From Chloroflexota bacterium (GTDB taxonomy: Bacteria; Chloroflexota; Anaerolineae; Anaerolineales; Villigracilaceae): a DNA stretch of 64,000 bases. Of the stretch, positions 16,463 through 24,697 are shown piece by piece (within the stretch, counting starts at the first letter, position 1; each line of letters starts with the position of its first letter). A model generated the notes under the pieces. That model saw only the letters and a list, made by a program, of their open reading frames with translations, did no database searches and was not told the DNA's origin. The DNA is taken from NCBI GenBank assembly GCA_016234485.1, contig JACRBL010000055.1, positions 1-64,000 of the forward strand, in the 5' to 3' direction. The position numbers were made by a program, and so were the translations under genes.

Positions 16463-17446
16463 TTGTCCCTTGCAGTCAATGTATCCAGCCTGACCAAGCA
16501 TTACCAGGTTCCCGAGCGCGAAGCGGGACTGAAAGCCGCCGCGCAGGGATTGTTCAAACGCCGCTATCGCACGGTGAAAGCGGTGGACGACATCTCGTTT
16601 CAAATCCCGACGGGCGAGGTGGTCGGGTTTCTCGGGCCGAACGGCGCGGGGAAGACGACCACCCTCAAAATGTTGAGCGGACTCCTGCATCCCACGGGCG
16701 GCTCCGCGTCTGTCCTGGACTTTGAGCCGTTTCGCCGCTCACATGACTTTTTGCGCCAGATCACGCTTGTGATGGGCAACCGCAATCAACTCTCGTGGGA
16801 TCTGCCCGCGCTCGACTCGTTCGACCTGCAACGCGCCATCTACGGCCTGCACGCCGACGAATTCAAGAAGACGCGCGACGAGTTCATCGAGATTCTCGAA
16901 GTGGGGAGTCTCGTCAAGCAACCCGTCCGCAACCTTTCGCTGGGCGAGCGCATGAAGATGGAGATCATCGGCGCGTTGCTCCACAAGCCGAAGGTACTCT
17001 TCCTCGATGAGCCGACCATCGGCCTGGACGTGACCATGCAGAAGCGCATCCGCACTTTTGTGGCCGAGTACAACCAGCGCTACGGCGCGACGGTTCTACT
17101 CACCAGTCACTACATGGCCGACGTGGAAGCGCTATGCAAACGCGTCGTCGTCATCCATCACGGCAAGATTCTCTTCGACGGGAATCTGTCCGCGCTGGTG
17201 GAGAGGTTCTCCGCGTTCAAGACCGTGGCCTTCACGCTGACCGACAGCGCGTCCGACTTGACTCCGTTCGGCGAGGTCGCGGCCCGCGACGGGTCACGCG
17301 TGACGCTGCGCGTCCCGAAGGAAAAAGCATCGGAGGTGACGTCCCGCTTGTTGACGAGTCTGCAAGTCGAAGATTTGACCGTCGAAGCCTTGCCCATCGA
17401 AGATGTGATCGCGTCCGTGTTCGCCATCCCGAAGGAGGCGGCATGA
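16463..17446 (+). CDS. ABC transporter ATP-binding protein (ABC-2 exporter)
   Basis: The 327-residue ATPase has Walker A GPNGAGKTT (near residue 58), Q-loop, signature LSLGERMKME (near 155), Walker B VLFLDEPTIGLD (near 175) and the switch His in LLTSHYMADVEALC. A basic N-terminal segment and a C-terminal regulatory domain match the ATPase family that pairs with the two-permease ABC-2 systems of unknown substrate (COG4586-like). The start is TTG at 16463 with TGAGGA upstream; no in-frame ATG fits. Its TGA overlaps the ATG of the next permease by four bases. Confidence 0.93.
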   Translation: MSLAVNVSSLTKHYQVPEREAGLKAAAQGLFKRRYRTVKAVDDISFQIPTGEVVGFLGPNGAGKTTTLKMLSGLLHPTGGSASVLDFEPFRRSHDFLRQITLVMGNRNQLSWDLPALDSFDLQRAIYGLHADEFKKTRDEFIEILEVGSLVKQPVRNLSLGERMKMEIIGALLHKPKVLFLDEPTIGLDVTMQKRIRTFVAEYNQRYGATVLLTSHYMADVEALCKRVVVIHHGKILFDGNLSALVERFSAFKTVAFTLTDSASDLTPFGEVAARDGSRVTLRVPKEKASEVTSRLLTSLQVEDLTVEALPIEDVIASVFAIPKEAA

Positions 17447-18246
17447 AGCGTTACTTCGATTACTATCGCGCGCAGATGAAGATCGCGGTCTTGCAGGAGT
17501 TTCAATATCCCATCGCCCAGTATTTTTACATGATCGGGATGATCGCCGAGCCTGTCATCTACATGGTGGTTTGGTCGGCGGTGGCGGTGCAACAGGGCGG
17601 CGCCGTGGGCGGATACACGCCTGGCGGGTTCGCCGCGTATTACATCGTGTGGACGCTCGTGCGCAACATGAACATCGTCTTCACGCCGTATGGTTGGGAG
17701 TGGCGCATCCGCGAGGGACGGCTCTCGATGGAGTTACTGCGTCCCATCCATCCGTTGCATGGCGACGTGGCGTATTTCGCGGGCTGGAAGTTCGTGGTCA
17801 TCGCGTTGTGGATTCCGCTGGCGATTTTTCTCTCGCTGATCTTCAAGCCCGACCTGCACCCAACTTTGCTGGAGGGCGTGGCGTTCTTTTTCGCGATCTG
17901 GCTGGCCTACCTCATCCGCACGATGACGCTTTCCCTGCTCGGGATGATCACCTTTTGGACGACCCGCGTCAGCGCGATCTTCGAGCTGTATTTTGCGGCC
18001 GAGCTTGTCCTTTCGGGACGGCTGGTGCCGCTCACGCTGATGCCGCAATGGGTGCAGGATCTGGCGTGGTTCTTCCCGTTCCGCTGGGCGTTCGGTTTCC
18101 CGATCGAGACGCTGGCAGGCAACCTCACCACGTCCCAGTTGCTGGGCGGCCTCGGGATGCAGGCCGCGTGGATCGTGATCGGCATCGTTGCAACCAACCT
18201 GCTCTGGCGCGTGGGAATCAAAAAGTTCTCCGCGGTGGGAGGGTGA
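17443..18246 (+). CDS. ABC-2 type permease, first subunit
   Basis: The 267-residue integral membrane protein has about six helices and the family's cytosolic N-terminal segment YFDYYRAQMKIAVLQEFQYP, followed by a WxxRIREGRLSMELLRPI loop, typical of the COG4587/COG3694 permeases. GAAGGAGG lies at the end of the ATPase gene, and ATGA overlap indicates coupled translation. Together with the ATPase and the second permease at 18420 it should form one heterodimeric exporter. Substrate is unknown. Confidence 0.9.
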   Translation: MKRYFDYYRAQMKIAVLQEFQYPIAQYFYMIGMIAEPVIYMVVWSAVAVQQGGAVGGYTPGGFAAYYIVWTLVRNMNIVFTPYGWEWRIREGRLSMELLRPIHPLHGDVAYFAGWKFVVIALWIPLAIFLSLIFKPDLHPTLLEGVAFFFAIWLAYLIRTMTLSLLGMITFWTTRVSAIFELYFAAELVLSGRLVPLTLMPQWVQDLAWFFPFRWAFGFPIETLAGNLTTSQLLGGLGMQAAWIVIGIVATNLLWRVGIKKFSAVGG

Positions 18247-18267
18247 GATGCTGGTAATCACAACAAA

Positions 18268-18410
18268 TACCTCCGTCTTTGCGAGCGGAGTTGGTCGAGT
18301 AGCGAGCGTTCGTTGCGAGCGTATCGAGACCAACGGAGCGAAGCAATCTCCTCCACGGCGCGGGGATTGCTTCGTCGGGAAGATCACCCTCCTCGCAATG
18401 GCGAGAAGAG
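18268..18410. repeat. Composite of two repeat families between the permease genes
   Basis: Positions 18291-18333 hold the GGTCGAGTAGCGAGC...GCGAGCGTATCGAGACC inverted repeat. It abuts a CGTCATTGCGAG-family element at about 18336-18402, which lacks its left end. The right end runs into AGAAGAGGAGACTAAC, the ribosome binding site of the next gene. Confidence 0.7.
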
Positions 18411-18419
18411 GAGACTAAC

Positions 18420-19205
18420 ATGAATGGTCTTCGCCTTGCCTGGAGTTACCTGCGAATCGGAATTCTGAACGAGTTCCAATATCGCGCCAATCTCTACATC
18501 CAGATTCTGCAAACCTTCATCGCGCTCGCGGTGGGGCTGATCGGCCTGCAACTGGTCTTCGATCAGACCACGCAACTCGGCGGCTGGTCGCGGACGGAAT
18601 TGCTGGCGGTGATGGGGGTCTACATCCTGATGGGCGGCGTGATTCGCGCGGCCATCCAGCCGAACATGGAACGCCTGATGGACGACATCCGCAACGGCAC
18701 GCTCGACTTCGCCCTCACCAAACCCGCCGACGCGCAACTGCTCGTCAGTGTGCGCGAGTTCCGTCTCTGGCAAACCGTGGACGTGCTCACGGGCGCAATC
18801 GTCATCGGTGTTGCGCTCGCGCAACTGGGTTGGTCGTTGAGCGCTTTGTCCGCGCTGGGATTCCTGTCCGCGCTCGTGATGGGGGCGGCGCTGACGTATT
18901 GCTTCTGGCTGATGATCACCACCACCGCCTTCTGGTTCATCCGCGTCAATGACATTGCCAATCTCTTCGAGGGACTCTACGCGGCGGGACGCTGGCCTGT
19001 GGATATTTACCCGCTCTGGCTTCGCACGGGACTGACCTTCCTCGTCCCCGTCGCGTTCGCGGTCACCATCCCCGCCTCCGCGTTGACGGGACGCCTGACC
19101 TTCCTCACCTGGCTCGGCGCGCTCGGGTTGACGGTGTTGTTCCTCGTCGTCTCGCGTTTGTTTTGGCGACGTGGTTTGAAGAATTATTCAGGGGCGTCGG
19201 CGTAA
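18420..19205 (+). CDS. ABC-2 type permease, second subunit
   Basis: The 261-residue membrane protein has about six helices and resembles the preceding permease in layout, with the loop DDIRNGTLDFALTKPADAQLLVSVRE after the second helix pair, a hallmark of this family. It is the third gene of the exporter operon, but 173 bases of repeat sequence separate it from the first permease. The GAGGAG ribosome binding site lies at the edge of that repeat. Confidence 0.9.
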   Translation: MNGLRLAWSYLRIGILNEFQYRANLYIQILQTFIALAVGLIGLQLVFDQTTQLGGWSRTELLAVMGVYILMGGVIRAAIQPNMERLMDDIRNGTLDFALTKPADAQLLVSVREFRLWQTVDVLTGAIVIGVALAQLGWSLSALSALGFLSALVMGAALTYCFWLMITTTAFWFIRVNDIANLFEGLYAAGRWPVDIYPLWLRTGLTFLVPVAFAVTIPASALTGRLTFLTWLGALGLTVLFLVVSRLFWRRGLKNYSGASA

Positions 19206-19262
19206 AAGACCCTAAGAGTCTCCCCAACCCCTCTCTCAATTTCAGTAAATCACAGATTCCTC

Positions 19263-19376
19263 CGTCACTGCGAGGAGGGCGATCTTCCCGACGAAGCAGT
19301 CTCCTGGTCGCACGAGGGGATTGCTTCGCACACCTGCCCTGGCGGGTGGTGCCAGGGAAGAACGCTCGCAATGACG
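19263..19376. repeat. Palindromic CGTCATTGCGAG element, copy 3 (with inner insert)
   Basis: Ends CGTCACTGCGAG and CTCGCAATGACG are present with both inner AAGCA-TC blocks. Between GATTGCTTCG and the right end sits an extra CACACCTGCCCTGGCGGGTGGTGCCAGGG hairpin segment that other copies lack. Confidence 0.8.
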
Positions 19377-19503
19377 GTTGCCAGTTGTGTTTTTGCAAAA
19401 CCGTGATTTACTCAATTTTGTAAATTGGAGAGGGGTTTTGCTTCCGCACGGGACGAGGGTATACTCGGTTCGTCGGCATCAACCAGAAAATGCGAAGGGC
19501 AAA

Positions 19504-20535
19504 ATGAAATTCACTCACACCAATCGTGTCCCCTTGCGCTTACGCGCCATCGTCATCGTGTTGGTCGCGTTACTCCTCAGCGTCGTACATCCCCAACCGG
19601 CGAGCGGACGCGCCTACACCGTCCAGTATGACGCGGCGGTGGCGGGCATGATCGGCGCGGTGAAACAATCCACGCTGTCCGCGTACGTCGGTCGCCTGTC
19701 GGGAGTCAACGCCATCACGGTGGGCGGCGCGCCGTATCGAATTCGGACGCGGCGCACCACGTCGGGCGTCCCCATCCAAAAGGCCACGCAATATTTGTAC
19801 GAGTCCTTGACTGGCATCGGACGACTAGACTCGGTCAAGTATGTCTCGTGGAGCCTGGACGGGTATACGGGCCGCAATGTGGTCGGCGAATTGAAAGGCA
19901 CGACGCGCCCGAACGAAATCATCCTGCTGACCGCGCACGTGGATGACCTGCCCGGCGGAAGCGTTGCCCCCGGCGCAGACGATAACGCCACTGGCACAGC
20001 CGCGGTCTTGCTGGCGGCGCGCATCCTCAGCCAATACAACTTCGAGCGGACGATCCGTTTCGTTTTCTTCACCGGCGAGGAGCAGGGACTTCTCGGCAGT
20101 TGGGTCTACGCGCGCTCGGCCAGTAACGCGGACGTGAACATCGTGGCGGTCTTAAATATGGACATGCTCGGCTGGGACAGCAAGAACGGCCCGACCATGC
20201 GCGTCCACACCCGTTCCGGGACAGCGGGCGCGGGCGACCGCGACATCGCCAACGCTTTTGTGGACGTGGTGAGCGTTTACGCCATTTCGCTCGACCCGAT
20301 CATCACATCCGAAGACATGGACGCCAGCGATCACGGTTCCTTCTGGGCGCGCGATTACGACGCGGTCTGCATCATCGAAGACGATGGCGATTTGCATAGT
20401 TGGGGAGATTTCAATCCCTACTATCACACCACGAACGATACGTTGTCCAAACTCAACCTGCCCTACTTCACGAACATGGTGAAGGCCGTCATCGGCACAG
20501 CCGCGCATCTCGCCATCCGAACGAAGGCGCCATGA
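19504..20535 (+). CDS. Secreted M28-family zinc aminopeptidase
   Basis: The 343-residue protein has a signal peptide (about residues 1-35, cut after ASG or nearby) and an M28 peptidase domain. Zinc ligands and catalytic residues are visible in order: His in LLTAHVDD, Asp in GADDNATG, the Glu pair in TGEEQG, Asp in NMDMLGWD and His near the C-terminus in YYHTTNDT. M28 enzymes remove N-terminal residues from peptides, so this probably feeds on extracellular peptides. An AAGGG site lies eight bases before the chosen ATG. It stands between two repeat elements and appears monocistronic. Confidence 0.9.
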   Translation: MKFTHTNRVPLRLRAIVIVLVALLLSVVHPQPASGRAYTVQYDAAVAGMIGAVKQSTLSAYVGRLSGVNAITVGGAPYRIRTRRTTSGVPIQKATQYLYESLTGIGRLDSVKYVSWSLDGYTGRNVVGELKGTTRPNEIILLTAHVDDLPGGSVAPGADDNATGTAAVLLAARILSQYNFERTIRFVFFTGEEQGLLGSWVYARSASNADVNIVAVLNMDMLGWDSKNGPTMRVHTRSGTAGAGDRDIANAFVDVVSVYAISLDPIITSEDMDASDHGSFWARDYDAVCIIEDDGDLHSWGDFNPYYHTTNDTLSKLNLPYFTNMVKAVIGTAAHLAIRTKAP

Positions 20536-20546
20536 TTTTTAGCAAC

Positions 20547-20675
20547 CGTCATTGCGAGCGCTCTTCGCGAAGCAATCCCCTCCTATGACGAGGGGACTGC
20601 CCCCTGGCACTGACCGCCAGGGCAAGTGTGCGAGCCGTCAGCAGTTCAACTGCTGACGAAACACGGAATAGGTTA
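20547..20675. repeat. Half CGTCATTGCGAG element fused to a stem-loop repeat
   Basis: The left half of the palindromic element (CGTCATTGCGAGCG, GAAGCAATCCC) runs into CCCCTGGCA...CGCCAGGG and then GTGTGCGAGCCGTCAGCAG and CTGCTGACGAAACACGG, which belong to the second repeat family. The right half of the first element is absent. Confidence 0.7.
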
Positions 20676-20703
20676 TTGCACGGGTACTAATTCTGGAGTC
20701 GTT

Positions 20704-20880
20704 ATGCTCAAGAAGTTCATCAAGAACCCCTACGTCATCGCAGGGATCGTCATCTTCATCCTGCTTTTTACCCTCGGCGTCTTCGCACTGGAATTTTCAA
20801 TCGGCGAATCAATGCTCTATTCCGCCGCGCTGGCGATCATCGGAGTTGGCTCGTATTGGTGGAAGGAGAATGTCTGGTAA
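20704..20880 (+). CDS. Small two-helix membrane protein
   Basis: The 58-residue product has two hydrophobic segments (about residues 10-30 and 36-50) and a basic N-terminus (MLKKFIKNP). CTGGAG precedes the ATG. Its TAA stop shares a base with the ATG of the SdpI-like gene (TAATG), so the two are probably translated together. I do not recognise the family. Confidence 0.65.
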   Translation: MLKKFIKNPYVIAGIVIFILLFTLGVFALEFSIGESMLYSAALAIIGVGSYWWKENVW

Positions 20881-21212
20881 TGCAAACTCTATTGCTCATG
20901 TATGTCATCGGCGGAACCATCCTCGCCTTGATCTCTCTTCCTCTCGTCGCGGAAAAGATCAAACCCAATCCCTTCTACGGATTCCGTGTCCCTGCAACAA
21001 TGGACAATCCCGACCTGTGGTACACGGTCAATAAATTCTTCGGCAAGCGATTGTTGGCCGTCGCGCTCGAACACATTCTCGCGACTGTCGGCCTTTTCTT
21101 CTGGCCGAACATCTCCGTGGACGCGTACGCGCTGTCTGTGTTGGGCGTATTCGTCATTGTGTTTGGCATTGCCATGATTCGAAGTTGGAAATACCTCAAA
21201 TCCCTCTCGTGA
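20880..21212 (+). CDS. SdpI family membrane protein
   Basis: The 110-residue protein shows the SdpI-family block GFRVPATMDNPDLWYTVNK (about residues 33-52) and three hydrophobic helices. In Bacillus, SdpI gives immunity to the SdpC toxin and signals to a repressor, but small SdpI-like proteins are widespread and their role elsewhere is unknown. No sdpC-like gene is present. AAGGAG lies 12 bases upstream, inside the preceding gene, with a TAATG overlap. Confidence 0.85.
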   Translation: MQTLLLMYVIGGTILALISLPLVAEKIKPNPFYGFRVPATMDNPDLWYTVNKFFGKRLLAVALEHILATVGLFFWPNISVDAYALSVLGVFVIVFGIAMIRSWKYLKSLS

Positions 21213-21220
21213 AACTCCAC

Positions 21221-22525
21221 ATGACATCCAAGACCAAATCCATCCTCTTCTTCGTCGTTTCCACCGTTCTGCTCTTCCTCGGCTTTGACCGCAACTTCCT
21301 GCATCTTGTCCCTGCCGAGGCCTTCGCCAATTTTGACAAGGGTAGCGAGAGTCTCGTCATTGGCCGCATCGTGTGGACGCAACAGCGTGGCCTCTTTTCA
21401 GACGGCGCGCTGCTTGGCACAGGCGACGCGCCCACTCCCATCATCGGCGACGCGGAATTTGACCATCAATATAAAACCTACCTCGCGGACGGCGAATTTT
21501 CTACCTACATGATCTACAAATCGCAAAGCGGCGGGCAGGGATGGGTCTTCAGCCTGCTCGATTCCATCAGCCCCTTTTCCGCGTCCACCAACCTGCGGCT
21601 CTTTCGCGTCTTCACCGCCCTCCTCAGCGCGTTGACGATTGCCGCGTTGCTCGCCTGGTTTCATTCGCAATTTGGCCTCGTCGTCGCGTCCACAGTCCTG
21701 CTCACCAGCCTCGTCTCGCAATGGCTCACGCTCTATGGCCGCAACCTGTTCTACTCCGTCTGGGACTACTTCCTCCCCATGGTCGCCGCGCTTTACTTTC
21801 TTGACCGAGAATCGCGCGGCCGCGCCTCGAACGAACGCGTCTTTTATGCGACCGTCGGCGCGCTCCTCTTCCTCAAAGGTTTCCTCAGCGGATACGACTT
21901 CCTCCTTCCACCCATGGGCATGGTCGCCACCGCTCTCATCTACTACGCCCTCAAAGACAAATGGGGACTCTGGCAATTCACCCGCCGCCTCTTGTGGACG
22001 GGACTCGCCTGCGCCGTCGGCGTCCTCGCCTCCTTCGCCGTCCTCGCCGCGCAGATCGGCTCCGTGACGGGTAACTTCTCCGACGGCTTCCTCCACATCG
22101 TCAACACCATGGGGCGGCGCACGTTTGGCACGCCGCTCGACCCCGCCCTCTCCGATTTTTTCCGCGCGGGTCAGGAGGCTAACGTATTGGAAGTGATCCG
22201 ATCCATCGCGGGCAAGACCGCCATCGTTGCGGGGATTCGCTTCACGGAAGTCTTCGTCTTCTTCGCGGTCGCCACCGTGCTGGTCGCCCTTGTCCTCTTC
22301 CTCCGCGGCGGCAAACTCGGCGACACATTCAACGCCTGGGCCTTGCTCATCGCTACCTGGGTTTCCTTCCTCTCGCCGCTTACATGGTTGGCCATCTTCA
22401 AAGCGCACGCCTACTACCATCCCTTCACCTCCGCCATCGTCTGGCACATGCCCACCATGTTCTTCGGCTACGCCCTCTGCGGCCTGCTCATCACCCTCCT
22501 TTTCCGTCAGAAAAGCCAACCTTGA
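21221..22525 (+). CDS. Multi-pass membrane protein, GT-C-like
   Basis: This 435-residue protein has a first helix at about residues 5-23, a soluble loop of about 80 residues (with GSESLVIGRIVWTQQRGLFSDGALLG) and then eight to ten more helices. An extracytoplasmic loop after the first helix resembles polytopic glycosyltransferases of the GT-C fold, but I see no definite motif. It follows the SdpI-like gene by eight bases. A related style of protein is encoded at 39946-41814, also with an FGTEEGYSIGR loop. Confidence 0.75.
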   Translation: MTSKTKSILFFVVSTVLLFLGFDRNFLHLVPAEAFANFDKGSESLVIGRIVWTQQRGLFSDGALLGTGDAPTPIIGDAEFDHQYKTYLADGEFSTYMIYKSQSGGQGWVFSLLDSISPFSASTNLRLFRVFTALLSALTIAALLAWFHSQFGLVVASTVLLTSLVSQWLTLYGRNLFYSVWDYFLPMVAALYFLDRESRGRASNERVFYATVGALLFLKGFLSGYDFLLPPMGMVATALIYYALKDKWGLWQFTRRLLWTGLACAVGVLASFAVLAAQIGSVTGNFSDGFLHIVNTMGRRTFGTPLDPALSDFFRAGQEANVLEVIRSIAGKTAIVAGIRFTEVFVFFAVATVLVALVLFLRGGKLGDTFNAWALLIATWVSFLSPLTWLAIFKAHAYYHPFTSAIVWHMPTMFFGYALCGLLITLLFRQKSQP

Positions 22526-22662
22526 AAAAATTTAACCACAGAGGCACGGGTCACGGAGATTTCAAAAACTCCGTGTCTCTGTGATTTGCTCTCCCTGTCA
22601 TTCAGCGAAGCCCTTTGAGATTCAAAGTTCGCGAGCAGTAGCGCTGTGACCCTCTGAAAACA
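22526..22662. other. Intergenic stretch with hairpin and partial repeat
   Basis: CACGGAG and CTCCGTG (22553-22582) form a hairpin behind the membrane protein gene. Positions 22622-22652 read AAAGTTCGCGAGCAGTAGCG, a fragment of the second repeat family. No coding sequence is visible. Confidence 0.5.
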
Positions 22663-22698
22663 AAACGTCCACGAAGTCGCAAGACTTCGTGGACGTTT
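22663..22698. terminator. Bidirectional terminator between convergent genes
   Basis: A 16-bp perfect stem, AAACGTCCACGAAGTC with GACTTCGTGGACGTTT around a GCAA loop, lies between the membrane protein and the M23 peptidase genes and is flanked by T-rich sequence on both strands. Confidence 0.85.
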
Positions 22699-22714
22699 AC
22701 CTGAAACCTGAAAC

Positions 22715-23383
22715 CTACTTCACCTTCATATTCTGAATCCCGCTAAACGTCACCGCGCACCAACGGCCCGTGGAAATCTCGATCCACGCGCCCTCGGAAT
22801 ACAGCCGCTTGGACGTCACCACTTTCCCCTTTTGCAACTTATCCACAATGCTGTAATTGATGCCAGGGCCGCTTCGCACGTTCAACTCAGGGATAATCAC
22901 CTCGAACGATATGCTTGGCAAATCCACCGCGCCAGGCATCGCGGGGCCAGATCCACCCTGTCCCGTAATAAAAGGCAACGGGTCCTTGTACCCCTTATAA
23001 GCGTCGGTCTGAACCGAGTCGCGCAATCCAAAATGCAGGTGCGGCCCCGTGCTGGCTCCCGTGTTATTGCTGTAACCGATCACGAAACCAACGTCCACGC
23101 TTTGGCCGGCCGCCACGCTGGCGTTCATCAAGTGAGCGTAATAAGTGTAATAAACCACCGTCCCATCCAGGTGCTTCAACTTCACATAATTGCCATACCC
23201 CCCGTCCTCGAACGAGACCTTGTCCACCGTGCCTTTGGCCGCGGCCTTCACGGGCGTGCCATTCGAGATGCCAAAATCCACGCCGTTATGGCCTGGGAAG
23301 CCCCACTGCGCGTAAAAACTCGGGTTCTCCCCAAACTTCTGCGTGACGGGACCACTTACCGGATAAATCAACGAGATCGCCAT
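22715..23383 (-). CDS. M23 peptidase with SH3-like domain, no signal peptide
   Basis: The 222-residue protein has an M23 (LytM-type) endopeptidase domain (about residues 1-135) with zinc ligands in GHNGVDFG and the second motif GPHLHFG, followed by a linker and an SH3b-type domain (about 150-222, ELNVRSGPGINYSIV). Such enzymes cut peptidoglycan cross-links. There is no signal peptide from the start at 23383, which AAAGGAG supports, so export would need a non-classical route or lysis, as in phage endolysins. It is divergently transcribed from a lipoprotein gene. Confidence 0.9.
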   Translation of the reverse strand: MAISLIYPVSGPVTQKFGENPSFYAQWGFPGHNGVDFGISNGTPVKAAAKGTVDKVSFEDGGYGNYVKLKHLDGTVVYYTYYAHLMNASVAAGQSVDVGFVIGYSNNTGASTGPHLHFGLRDSVQTDAYKGYKDPLPFITGQGGSGPAMPGAVDLPSISFEVIIPELNVRSGPGINYSIVDKLQKGKVVTSKRLYSEGAWIEISTGRWCAVTFSGIQNMKVK

Positions 23384-23427
23384 ATCATGCTCCTTTGTGA
23401 GTTGGATGACGCAAATATAGCACACTG

Positions 23428-23433
23428 TATAAT
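23428..23433 (+). promoter_or_regulatory. -10 box directly before the hydrolase start codon
   Basis: TATAAT ends eight bases before the ATG at 23442 and no ribosome binding site is present, so the mRNA would begin at or next to the start codon. Confidence 0.5.
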
Positions 23434-23441
23434 TGCGGACA

Positions 23442-24611
23442 ATGCTTAAGCGACTGACCTATATCCTACTCCTGACCTTAACAGCCTGCGCCTCACCCTC
23501 CGACCTCGCGCCGGCCGCGCCCACCCAAGCCGAATCCAGACTGACGGCCCTCCCGCCCACGCGGACGCTTTCTCCCTCGCCCGCGCCCACCTCCACGCAG
23601 ACGACCCTGCAGGCCATTCAGCCCTACACCATCGAAGGCCTGCGCCAGCACGAATACCAAAGCGGGGACGTGACCGTCCTCGGCCTGATCGAAGAGACCA
23701 AAGACTTTGCCAGTTACCTGATCGAATATCCCTCCGATGGACTCAACATTCGCGGCGTGATGCAAATCCCCACGCGCGGCGAGCCGCCCTATCCCGTCAT
23801 TGTGATGAATCACGGTTGGGTCGCGCGCACCGAATATCGCTCCGGCGACGGCACATCCCGCGCGGCCGAATATCTCAACACGCGCGGCTACCTCACCATC
23901 TCGTCCGATTATCGCAGTTGGGGAACGTCCGACGTCGGCCCCAGCCTCTTCTACTCCGGCCTCGCCATAGATGTGGTCAACCTGCTGGCGGCCCTCCCCT
24001 CCATCCCCGAAGCGGACGCGACCCGCGTGGGCATGTGGGGCCACAGCATGGGCGGCGGCGTCACGATGAAAGTGTTGACTATCGTTGGAGATAACGAACT
24101 CATCCGCCATTCTGAGCGGAGCGAAGCGCAGTCGAAGAACGGCAGGGTGGAAGTCCGTGCCGCCGTCCTTTACAATACCGTCAGCGCGGATCATGCGGAC
24201 TTGATCGAACGTTGGGGACCAGGCTGTTTCGGCGACATCGCCTCTGGGGAATCCCGTCTCGATTGCAATTCCTCCGACGTGATTCCCCTTGACCTTCCGC
24301 TCGAATTATTAAACGGCTACATGTTCGCCGTGGACGACCCCGCGCTGATGAAACTGATCTCGCCCATTCACCATCTCAACCTCGTGACCGCGCCCGTCCA
24401 AATCCACTACGGCGAATGGGACGGCGAAGAACTCGCCGGCGCGCCGCCCGCATGGAGCATCAAACTCTTCGATGCCTTCCTCGTCGCGAAAAAGCCTGCC
24501 AAGTTGATCGAATACAAAGAACAACGCCACTCCTTCGTCAACGAAGCCTGGTATCAATTCATGGATACCATCTCGAAATTTTTCGACGAAAACGTCAAAT
24601 TCGCGGAGTAA
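23442..24611 (+). CDS. Alpha/beta hydrolase lipoprotein
   Basis: The 389-residue product has a lipoprotein signal with lipobox LTAC (Cys about residue 17), a Thr/Pro-rich linker and an alpha/beta-hydrolase domain of the dienelactone hydrolase or prolyl-oligopeptidase type. The nucleophile elbow is GMWGHSMGGG, a lid follows, and the catalytic Asp and His are probably in YGEWDG and RHSF. A 27-base dispersed repeat (24112-24138) adds SERSEAQSKN in frame after the elbow helix. The start at 23442 is the ATG next to the TATAAT box; a TTG lies three codons upstream. Confidence 0.87.
   Translation: MLKRLTYILLLTLTACASPSDLAPAAPTQAESRLTALPPTRTLSPSPAPTSTQTTLQAIQPYTIEGLRQHEYQSGDVTVLGLIEETKDFASYLIEYPSDGLNIRGVMQIPTRGEPPYPVIVMNHGWVARTEYRSGDGTSRAAEYLNTRGYLTISSDYRSWGTSDVGPSLFYSGLAIDVVNLLAALPSIPEADATRVGMWGHSMGGGVTMKVLTIVGDNELIRHSERSEAQSKNGRVEVRAAVLYNTVSADHADLIERWGPGCFGDIASGESRLDCNSSDVIPLDLPLELLNGYMFAVDDPALMKLISPIHHLNLVTAPVQIHYGEWDGEELAGAPPAWSIKLFDAFLVAKKPAKLIEYKEQRHSFVNEAWYQFMDTISKFFDENVKFAE
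24112..24138. repeat. Short CTGAGCGGAGCGAAG repeat inside the hydrolase gene
   Basis: CTGAGCGGAGCGAAGCGCAGTCGAAG is read in frame. It matches the unit at 9829-9863 at both ends. Confidence 0.65.
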
Positions 24612-24624
24612 TAATGTAGGCGAG

Positions 24625-24685
24625 CCAACGGAGCGCGGACTTCCAGTCCGCCCGACCATAGCGGCCTCAAGTCCGCGCTCCGTAT
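24625..24685. terminator. Inverted repeat between convergent genes
   Basis: ACGGAGCGCGGACTT and AAGTCCGCGCTCCGT form a 15-bp stem with a loop of about 27 bases between the hydrolase and the aldo/keto reductase genes. It lacks a clear T run but is well placed as a bidirectional terminator. Confidence 0.55.
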
Positions 24686-24697
24686 GTGTAGAAGTTT

